DNA of 64,000 nucleotides from Flavobacterium sp. HJJ. GTDB lineage: Bacteria; Bacteroidota; Bacteroidia; Flavobacteriales; Flavobacteriaceae. Positions 55,894 to 62,302 of this stretch are shown here, in pieces (the first letter of the stretch is position 1; each line of letters begins with the position of its first letter). A program made the translations under genes and the position numbers. The DNA is taken from positions 339,809 through 403,808 of the forward strand of contig NZ_JADKPR010000001.1 of assembly GCF_015351475.1 (NCBI RefSeq), written 5' to 3'. Under the pieces are notes generated by a model. It made no database searches and was not told the origin of the DNA. It was given only the letters and a program-made list of their open reading frames with translations.

Positions 55894-55993
55894 GGCAACA
55901 TGGTTCGTGCTCTGCACTGCAATCTTTTATCTCGAAAAAAATCGAGATAAAAGGATTTCCGCTTCGATCAGGACTAAAGGAAAACATGGTGCC
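55894..55993 (+). repeat. Folded intergenic element with 12-bp hairpin
   Basis: GGCAACATGG at the left and CATGGTGCC at the right bracket a ~100-base element. Inside, CTTTTATCTCGA (55924-55935) and TCGAGATAAAAG (55942-55953) form a perfect 12-bp stem with a 6-base loop, followed by GATTTCCGCTTCGATCAGG. From memory, the frame GCAATCTTTT-variable hairpin-AAAAGGATTTCCGCT recurs in flavobacterial intergenic DNA. It may be related to the 27127-27240 element, which also carries variable hairpins between fixed blocks. Confidence 0.55.
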
Positions 55994-56024
55994 TTTCTTC
56001 CATCATTTATAATCAAAATCATCT

Positions 56025-56231
56025 AAACCACTATAGACTGAATGTCCATAGTGGTTTAGTTAGGCAGACTGAAATCTGCAAGGTTGGATTGCAAAAAATG
56101 GTAAAATTTTGCCACAGATTACAGATTTTGAAATCATTTTTTATCTGTGAATGTGTGGCAAAAACTTTTTTAAAAGCTAAAGCGAGATGCACTGAAAGTG
56201 TATAGTTTTAAACTCTATTTGATACCAATAA
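56025..56231 (+). repeat. Dispersed intergenic repeat A, copy 2
   Basis: A second copy of the repeat at 922-1112 in the same orientation, about 15 bases longer. Shared blocks include AAACCACTAT at the start, TTGCCACAGATT with TGTGGCAAAA as hairpin arms, and ATAGTTTTAAACT then TTTGA-ACCAATAA at the end. The copies differ most in the loop and just before the end. Confidence 0.75.
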
Positions 56232-56240
56232 AATTAAATT

Positions 56241-56843
56241 CTAAAGCTTTTTAATCAGATTCTCTTTAACCTCACCAAACCATTCATCTTTCAAAATACT
56301 CAATATAATACTGTCACGCCGTACTTCGTTTTCATATGTTGGCATATTACTGCGCAGTACGCCTTCTACTTTACACCCAATGCTTTTCATCGCTTCAATA
56401 CTTCGCTGATTATTGTTGTCGGCACGAAATTCTACACGTTCCATACCAAGAGTTTCAAAAGCAAACTGCAGCAAAAGAAATTTGCAGTGCTTGTTAAGGC
56501 TTGTTCCTCTAAAATCTTTTCCATACCAGGTATAACCCAATTGTACGGTTTTGAAAGGAAAATTAATATCATAAAAACGGGTACTCCCAGCATATTTACC
56601 TGATTTCTTATCAAAAACTGCAAAAGGAAATTCGGTTTTATTTTCCCTAGCTTTTATTGCTATTTGAATATAGTTTATCAGGTTTTCTTTTCCGTTAGCA
56701 GGAACTAACGAATACTTCCATGTTTCGGGTTCATTGAGGGAAATATCCAAAAAATTATCAACATCTGTTAATTCTAAAGGCCTAAGTAAAACGAAATCGT
56801 CTTCTAGAATTGTATTTTGAGGGAAAATAGAAATTATTGACAT
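56241..56843 (-). CDS. GNAT N-acetyltransferase, RimJ/RimL type
   Basis: 200 residues from the ATG at 56843. The N-terminus ILEDDFVLLRPLELTDVDNF is typical of ribosomal-protein-type acetyltransferases. KSGKYAGSTRFYDINFPFKTVQLGYTWYGKDFRGTSLN covers beta4 and the acetyl-CoA pyrophosphate loop (the normal R/Q-G-x-G-x-G/A is here Lys-Asp-Phe-Arg-Gly-Thr). VEFRADNNNQRSIEAMKSIG (about 146) is the late conserved segment. The substrate could be a protein N-terminus or a small molecule. The frame start at 56867 adds eight residues without support. Confidence 0.87.
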   Translation of the reverse strand: MSIISIFPQNTILEDDFVLLRPLELTDVDNFLDISLNEPETWKYSLVPANGKENLINYIQIAIKARENKTEFPFAVFDKKSGKYAGSTRFYDINFPFKTVQLGYTWYGKDFRGTSLNKHCKFLLLQFAFETLGMERVEFRADNNNQRSIEAMKSIGCKVEGVLRSNMPTYENEVRRDSIILSILKDEWFGEVKENLIKKL

Positions 56844-56948
56844 ACCTAAAATTATATTGAATGACACAACACAGATGAAACGAATAAAACCGATTTAGAC
56901 AGTTTTTTATTTAAATTTAATTGGAATTAATTCCAAAACAAAAACATT

Positions 56949-57272
56949 CTATTCGTTCTGTTCAATCTGCTCTTTATTATATCTTTTTCTTCTTGAATAC
57001 TGCAACAGCATTACAATCAACATAAATATTGTGATAAAAAAACTAAAAAACGGAATAGCTACTGCTCCTGTTGCACACTTATTTCCGGCACTGGTTATTG
57101 AATATATAGACAATAGAAAACTTACAATTGTTATTACAAACTGTATAATTAAGCTAATTACACAAATACTCAAAAAACTCATATCAATAGATTCACGTAA
57201 TGATTTATTTCCAATTTTGTACTGAAAAACTGTAGGAACAAACAATAGCAATATTGATAATAATATTAACAT
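56949..57272 (-). CDS. Small membrane protein of unknown function
   Basis: 107 residues with three to four hydrophobic segments: 1-16, about 32-58 (LSICVISLIIQFVITIVSFLL) and about 68-92 (AVAIPFFSFFITIFMLIVML). A charged C-terminal tail follows (YSRRKRYNKEQIEQNE). One lone cysteine pair, CVIS and NKCATG, is separated by a TM. No family was recognised. It lies 19 bases after the 57292-57648 gene in the same direction, so they may be cotranscribed. Confidence 0.6.
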   Translation of the reverse strand: MLILLSILLLFVPTVFQYKIGNKSLRESIDMSFLSICVISLIIQFVITIVSFLLSIYSITSAGNKCATGAVAIPFFSFFITIFMLIVMLLQYSRRKRYNKEQIEQNE

Positions 57273-57291
57273 TTTCTTCTTTTAGAAAAAA

Positions 57292-57648
57292 CTATTCATT
57301 CATTTCATCATAACGTACTGGAACCTGCGGATCATACAGCGGACATTTGAATTCTTCCAAAGTATCTGCCAGTAGATTCATTGTTTTGCCTTCGGTTCCA
57401 TAACAATCAATCTGTATGCTCTGCGGAGTGGTTTTAACTTGAAAAGCACCTTTGCCTTTGGTATTTTTCCAGCTGTTTTCATCTACTTTTTCCCAGCTCG
57501 AAAACACCGAATTAATACGATTCAGAATTACCTGAACCGGAAGTATTTCAAGACCTTCTACTTCCTGCTGTTCTGCCAAAGCTTCATAAACCAAATGATG
57601 GTTGAGATAGATTCCGTCCTGATATTGCCAAAAAAGTAGTTCGTACAT
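57292..57648 (-). CDS. Conserved-looking small cytosolic protein of unknown function
   Basis: 118 residues, acidic, no signal peptide. MYELLFWQYQDGIYLNHHLVYEAL is followed by VEGLEILPVQVILNRINSVFSSW and SWKNTKGKGAFQVKTTPQSIQIDCYG, which read as an alpha/beta fold. I recognise no family. It starts just after the 13-bp hairpin that follows purM, in the same direction. Confidence 0.6.
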   Translation of the reverse strand: MYELLFWQYQDGIYLNHHLVYEALAEQQEVEGLEILPVQVILNRINSVFSSWEKVDENSWKNTKGKGAFQVKTTPQSIQIDCYGTEGKTMNLLADTLEEFKCPLYDPQVPVRYDEMNE

Positions 57649-57659
57649 ATTGAGAAAAA

Positions 57660-57730
57660 GTTTAATCGTTTAATTGTTTATTTGTTTAATCGCTGATTGG
57701 CTAAACGTTTAAACGAATAAACGATTAAAC
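57660..57730 (-). terminator. Inverted repeat after purM
   Basis: GTTTAATCGTTTA (57660-57672) is perfectly complementary to TAAACGATTAAAC (57718-57730). The loop contains further degenerate GTTTAAT/AAACG units, so longer pairing is possible. It lies seven bases below the purM stop and may serve as terminator, or it may be a simple-sequence repeat. Confidence 0.55.
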
Positions 57731-57736
57731 AACCCT

Positions 57737-58915
57737 TTAGTATTCGAAAGTCCCGTATTCACTTGTAATTGTTAATTTCTTAGTATCAGAAGCTTCTACT
57801 CTGCCGACAATCTGAGCATCAACATTGAATGATTTTGAAATATCTATAATGTCCTGTGCAATGGCTTCGGGAACATAAATTTCCATACGGTGACCGCAGT
57901 TGAACACTTGATACATTTCTTTCCAATCGGTTTTGGACTGTTCCTGTATCAATTGAAACAAAGGCGGAACCGAAAATAAATTGTCTTTTATGATATGCAG
58001 GTTCTGTACAAAATGTAAAATTTTTGTCTGAGCTCCTCCGCTGCAATGCACCATTCCGTGAACATCCTTTGAAGTATATTTGTCTAAAATTTTCTTGATA
58101 ATTGGTGCATACGTTCTTGTTGGAGAAAGTACTAATTGCCCGGCATCGATTGGTGAATTTTCGACAGCATCTGTCAATTGAACCTGACCTGAATAAATAA
58201 GGTCACTTGGAACTGCAGAATCGTAACTTTCTGGATATTTGGCTGCCAGATATTTTTCAAAAACATCATGACGAGCAGAAGTTAAACCGTTACTTCCCAT
58301 TCCTCCATTATAGCTTTTTTCGTAAGCCGCCTGACCAAAAGAAGCCAGTCCAACGATAACATCTCCTGCTTTTATATTAGCATTATCAATCACTTTAGAA
58401 CGTTTCATTCTTGCCGTTACAGTCGAATCTACGATTATTGTTCTTACTAAATCTCCAACATCTGCAGTTTCTCCACCGGTTGAATGGATGGTTACCCCAA
58501 AAGAATCCAGTTCTTTTATTAATTCTTCGGTTCCGTTGATGATAGCTGAAAGAACCTCAGCAGGAATCACATTTTTATTTCTTCCGATAGTTGAAGAAAG
58601 CAGAATATTATCGGTGGCACCTACACACAATAAATCGTCAATATTCATGATTAATGCGTCCTGAGCGATACCTTTCCAAACCGAAATATCTCCGGTTTCT
58701 TTCCAGTACATATAGGCCAATGAAGATTTTGTACCTGCACCATCAGCATGCATAATTAGACAATAATCCTCATCCTGAGTTAAATAATCTGGGACGATTT
58801 TACAAAATGCCTGTGGGAATAAACCTTTGTCAATATTTTTTATCGCGTTATGCACATCTTCTTTGGATGCCGAAACACCGCGCTGCGCATATCTTTTTGA
58901 AGTATCTGAACTCAT
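57737..58915 (-). CDS. purM: Phosphoribosylformylglycinamidine cyclo-ligase (AIR synthase) PurM
   Basis: This is the fifth step of purine synthesis, FGAM to AIR with ATP. 392 residues, longer than the ~345 of E. coli PurM, as is usual for the Bacteroidota form. MSSDTSKRYAQRGVSASKED opens the protein. DGAGTKSSLAYMYWKETGD (about 55) and AQDALIMNIDDLLCVGA (about 82) are the ATP/metal segments. SFGVTIHSTGGETADVGD (about 137) and VHGMVHCSGGAQTKI (about 285) follow. It stands alone, with a full promoter at 58939-58969. Confidence 0.93.
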   Translation of the reverse strand: MSSDTSKRYAQRGVSASKEDVHNAIKNIDKGLFPQAFCKIVPDYLTQDEDYCLIMHADGAGTKSSLAYMYWKETGDISVWKGIAQDALIMNIDDLLCVGATDNILLSSTIGRNKNVIPAEVLSAIINGTEELIKELDSFGVTIHSTGGETADVGDLVRTIIVDSTVTARMKRSKVIDNANIKAGDVIVGLASFGQAAYEKSYNGGMGSNGLTSARHDVFEKYLAAKYPESYDSAVPSDLIYSGQVQLTDAVENSPIDAGQLVLSPTRTYAPIIKKILDKYTSKDVHGMVHCSGGAQTKILHFVQNLHIIKDNLFSVPPLFQLIQEQSKTDWKEMYQVFNCGHRMEIYVPEAIAQDIIDISKSFNVDAQIVGRVEASDTKKLTITSEYGTFEY

Positions 58916-58938
58916 TTTCTAGTTGTGTGTATGAGGGG

Positions 58939-58969
58939 CAAAGATAATTTTAATGTAACAATTATACAA
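58939..58969 (-). promoter_or_regulatory. Full promoter of purM
   Basis: On the minus strand TTG (58969-58967), 20-base spacer, TATCTTTG (58946-58939); leader about 20 bases. The -33 element sits at the edge of a GCAATATCAAT repeat cluster. No purine riboswitch fold was seen. Confidence 0.72.
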
Positions 58970-59095
58970 TAGCAATATCAATGGCAATATCAATGACAAA
59001 ATTCAATTTAAATAGCAATAAAAATTAATAGCAATATCAATGGCAAAATGCAATTTATATAGCAATATCAATTTTATAAAATCAGCAATATTAAT
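58970..59095. repeat. Cluster of GCAATATCAAT-type short repeats
   Basis: AGCAATATCAATGGCA occurs at 58971-58986 and again at 59030-59045 (59 bases apart). Shorter versions are GGCAATATCAATGACA (58983-58998), AGCAATATCAAT (59061-59072) and AGCAATATTAAT (59083-59094). The cluster fills the space between the promoter of purM and the end of the OmpA gene. It may be slippage-prone repeat DNA or a binding-site array; nothing decides between these. Confidence 0.6.
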
Positions 59096-59124
59096 GCTGC
59101 AGTGTTTAATATTGATTCTTTCTT

Positions 59125-60009
59125 CTAATTAGCGATGATTTCAATTTCGACACGGCGATTTGCTTCTCTCTCAGCTTCGTTTTTTTCGGGTAAAGGATAC
59201 AATGGTTTTGTGCTGGCGAAACCTCCAAAAGTCATTCTGCTTTTTTCAATTCCGTTAAATTCAAGAAACTTGTAGATAGCTTTAGCCCTTTGAGTGCTCA
59301 GATCTCTAAAATCTTTCTGAACACAGCAGATGTGGCCTTGAATCTGTATTTTCAAATCGGGTACATTTTTCATCACCGTCAGCAGTTCATACATTACGGA
59401 TCTCGATTGCGGCATTATTGCAAAAGTGTCTGTAAAAAAGTTCATGTTTTCTAACTTGAGTTTTTCACCTACATTAGCAGTACTCACTTTTTTCATAAAA
59501 ACAGTATCGATTTTTATAGTAACAACCGTGCCGTTAGGATTTTCATAAGCATAAGTATCAGGGAATTTAATACTTGGTTTTTTCTTCTCTGCAATGCCTT
59601 CCTTCTTTTCCTCTATTATTTTTTCTTCATTTACAAAATCTTTGGGCAATATATAAAACAAGGTAACTTTTCTGTTTTCTGCTTTAATGGGAGATAAAGT
59701 ATGTAATTTTCCAAAACTTCTTGTTTTGAAATCCTCTCTGATTTTTACTTTTCCTTTAATTGTATTGAATACATAATCGATTCTTTTTTTGGCCAGAGTA
59801 TCATTATAACCAATAGTTCCTTCTTCGTCGCAAAAACCATAAACTCCCACGATTTTAACTTCTTTATTCGAAGACAGCCACTGATTTAACTTTAATAATT
59901 CGGTATTTTTTAATACAAATTTATCACTGTCAAAAAAAAAGGAAACCTGTTCCTGGGCAAAAACACAAGAAGCTGTAAGACAGAATAACAATGAAGTAAG
60001 AAATTTCAT
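59125..60009 (-). CDS. OmpA-family protein with two OmpA-like regions
   Basis: 294 residues from the ATG at 60009. Signal peptide 1-19 (ending CVFAQ). The N-terminal segment (about 24-120: FFFDSDKFVLKNTELLKLNQ, VYGFCDEEGTIGYNDTLAKKRIDYV) resembles an OmpA peptidoglycan-binding domain. The C-terminal segment (about 180-292: IQGHICCVQKDFRDLSTQRAK, FGGFASTKPLYP, NRRVEIEI) is a second one. A Lys/Glu linker joins them. No beta-barrel is present, so it is a periplasmic or lipid-free cell-wall linker. A -7 box lies at 60028-60035. The double domain is unusual. Confidence 0.85.
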   Translation of the reverse strand: MKFLTSLLFCLTASCVFAQEQVSFFFDSDKFVLKNTELLKLNQWLSSNKEVKIVGVYGFCDEEGTIGYNDTLAKKRIDYVFNTIKGKVKIREDFKTRSFGKLHTLSPIKAENRKVTLFYILPKDFVNEEKIIEEKKEGIAEKKKPSIKFPDTYAYENPNGTVVTIKIDTVFMKKVSTANVGEKLKLENMNFFTDTFAIMPQSRSVMYELLTVMKNVPDLKIQIQGHICCVQKDFRDLSTQRAKAIYKFLEFNGIEKSRMTFGGFASTKPLYPLPEKNEAEREANRRVEIEIIAN

Positions 60010-60027
60010 AATTTGGGTTTTATTCCT

Positions 60028-60035
60028 CAAATTTA
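60028..60035 (-). promoter_or_regulatory. -7 element of the OmpA-like gene
   Basis: TAAATTTG on the minus strand, leader about 15 bases to the ATG at 60009, which excludes the longer frame at 60030. The -33 TTTG seen is 30 bases away and does not fit. Confidence 0.55.
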
Positions 60036-60084
60036 CAATAAAACTTATTGGTTTATCCTGCTGTTCAAATTTATTAGTAAGAAG

Positions 60085-61209
60085 TCAGACATGAATATCT
60101 TTAAAACCGTTTAATTTAGCATATCGAATCATTTGGGTAAATGTTTCATCATCCAAAATTGGAATTTCAAGAATAGAATTTAATAAAACTGTATTGTATT
60201 CTTTGGCACTTGCAACAAGATAAGGTTTAAGATGTTTTCCTATGCTCTCGTAATATAATCTTTCGGTATTGTTCTGATATTCAAAGTGGAGAGTATTTTC
60301 AACTATTGTGTAATTAGAATAACCTACTTCAGCCATAATCAGCTCTAATCCTTTCACTAAATTTAGACTTTTATGATTTACAATATTAAGCTGCTGGATA
60401 TCATCTCTCCTAAAAACAGAAACAATTACTTTGGCGACATAATCAACTGCTATAATATTTAGTCCTGTATTTCTATTCATTATAAAACGGACATTTTCCT
60501 GTTCAGAATTTCTTTGTGCTGCAAAATAAAAGAACTTGGCCAGGAGATAGAAAACCATGTATTTGCTGATGAAATACCGATGTTCGTCACCCAGCATTTT
60601 TCCGCAGATAACACTTGGACGCAAAATTTGAAAAGGAAGTCCCAATGCTTTACAGCGCTGTGCTACAAAATTTTCCGAATGAAATTTTGCATTTTCATAT
60701 GCATTACGGTGTTTGGGAATAAAACCCAAATTATGAAAATCGTTTTCAACAAGGCCAGAACGCTCTCCTGAAGAAAAAGCAGTCCCTATGTAAATGATTT
60801 TTTTTATGGAATCATGGAAGTTATTCAAAATGAATTTAGTGATTTTTGTATTTTCATCAAAAATCTTTTGACGGTGTTCCTCATCTGTTGATAAATTGAC
60901 ATACCCGGCAGAATGAATAAAATAAGCTCCCTTAATTCTCTCAGCAAAATTTTCTCCGACAGCATCCAGATCAGTGTCTGCTATTTCAATAAAAGTGTCC
61001 AATTTTTCAAGACCTGCATCTTTCAAATTTTTAGGTGCAAAATCACTGGAAAGCAATTCATTAATTCGCTCTAATGCTGTTTTCCTTTTTTTTCCTCTGG
61101 AAATCAAGATAAGTTTACCCTCAATTGATTCTTTGATAAACAACTCGAGGATTTCATACATAACCTGAGAACCCAATACGCCTGTCGCGCCTGTCAGTAT
61201 AATTTTCAT
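60085..61209 (-). CDS. SDR-family NAD(P)-dependent reductase, thioester/fatty-acyl reductase-like
   Basis: 374 residues. The Rossmann glycine motif is ILTGATGVLGSQVMYE (about 3-18). A later ISRGKKRKTALERINELL marks NADP-preferring basic residues. The active-site Tyr and Lys are in RNAYENAKFHSENFV (YxxxK, about 163-177), with the preceding Ser in YIGTAFSSGERSG. ILRPSVICGK is typical of extended SDRs of the NAD_binding_4 group. Members reduce acyl thioesters or act as sterol/sugar dehydrogenases; the substrate is unknown. No acyl-carrier gene is adjacent. It is followed upstream by a long gene-free stretch. Confidence 0.85.
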   Translation of the reverse strand: MKIILTGATGVLGSQVMYEILELFIKESIEGKLILISRGKKRKTALERINELLSSDFAPKNLKDAGLEKLDTFIEIADTDLDAVGENFAERIKGAYFIHSAGYVNLSTDEEHRQKIFDENTKITKFILNNFHDSIKKIIYIGTAFSSGERSGLVENDFHNLGFIPKHRNAYENAKFHSENFVAQRCKALGLPFQILRPSVICGKMLGDEHRYFISKYMVFYLLAKFFYFAAQRNSEQENVRFIMNRNTGLNIIAVDYVAKVIVSVFRRDDIQQLNIVNHKSLNLVKGLELIMAEVGYSNYTIVENTLHFEYQNNTERLYYESIGKHLKPYLVASAKEYNTVLLNSILEIPILDDETFTQMIRYAKLNGFKDIHV

Positions 61210-62302
61210 CTGAATATAATTTAATTGAAGACTGATTCTGATTAAGGATACAGAGTAAGAGATGCTAAAGGCGATTAGTATTTAAGTATTTGGGGGTCAA
61301 ATATATAAATCCAGAGTCTTCATAATAAAAGTACAATAAAGTTAAGTTTTTTTTCTTTAATAAATAATTCTTTGAATAAAATTAAAGCCTGATCCCGATC
61401 AAATTTTAATCTTAAAAAAACTTAAACAAGATATTTCTAACAAACTTTTCCATACCAATCGTCTCCTTTTATTTACCCTCAAAAAAGCTGTTTTTAACTA
61501 AAAAGACTGAGTTTTTTTTTCAAAATACTTCATAACACTGCAGTCTTTATAATTTTAAGTGTTTTTTATTTTAAAAACACAAAATAATTAACACGTATTT
61601 AATTGATTATTAATAGTTTGCATCTTTATTTTTTAACAAGCATGAACTATGTCCCCTGTATTCCAATTCCTATACAGCTAGTATTTCATCGTAATTATCA
61701 GGATTTCATCGGGTTTAAAAAACTTTTTCAATCATCCTTTTTTTAATTTAATTAATTTTACATCGTCACTTTTAAGGTGCTTTCAGCTATTCAGAATAAT
61801 AGTTAAAAGGCCAATAAGAAATTGGCTGCTGTTCTTTAATAATAGATCTTTTGATGATTGAGGAGTTATCCACACTAGTTATACGGATTCCCGAAAAATT
61901 ATTATTAAGAATACGTTTTGTGAACTTCTGTATTTTTGAAGTTACTCATTTGCCAAATGCTGCATTATCCCTAAAGATGGGCTTTTGGTTTTTTAATCTA
62001 TTTTTTCAATTAATTTTTTAGAGCCTTTTGGGGTTCGGATTTTTCAGCTTTATACATTTTGCCTGAAAAAGAATTTAATTATTGTTCTGCAGTAAAATTT
62101 CTTTTTTAATGCCTGCGTGCATTTCAGATTTATTGATGAAGACTGTATGGATCACTGCTTGTTTAAAGCAGTAATCTATAAATGTCTGTCTATTTAATTC
62201 ACTAATAACTATTTTAATATGAAACAACATTCATTGGTTTCCCAAAAACCCAACATCTGCTGATCTTTCCTATTGATACTATGGTTTAAAAACTATATCA
62301 AT
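61210..62302. other. 1.1-kb gene-free region upstream of the giant surface protein gene
   Basis: No reading frame of note on either strand. The sequence is T-rich on the plus strand. Small hairpins include GCCAAT-AAGAA-ATTGGC near 61821 and ACTGCTT-GTTT-AAGCAGT near 62155. TAGTTTG near 61613 is one base short of a -7 box. The region before the next gene could be a long 5' leader with regulatory structure. Alternatively it may be the remains of deleted genes, but no protein-like fragment was found. Confidence 0.5.

Larger units (their letters stand above)
55851..56240. other. Repeat-filled intergenic region between kinase and GNAT genes
   Basis: About 390 bases between two convergent genes. 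It contains a folded element at 55894-55993 and repeat A copy 2 at 56025-56231. No gene or additional signal was seen. The two repeats lie side by side with about 30 bases between. Confidence 0.6.

Noticed and set aside
61510..61520. T run before the adhesin gene as a phase-variation tract
   Set aside because: A nine-base T run in a T-rich, non-coding region is expected by chance, and it lies far from the start and promoter.
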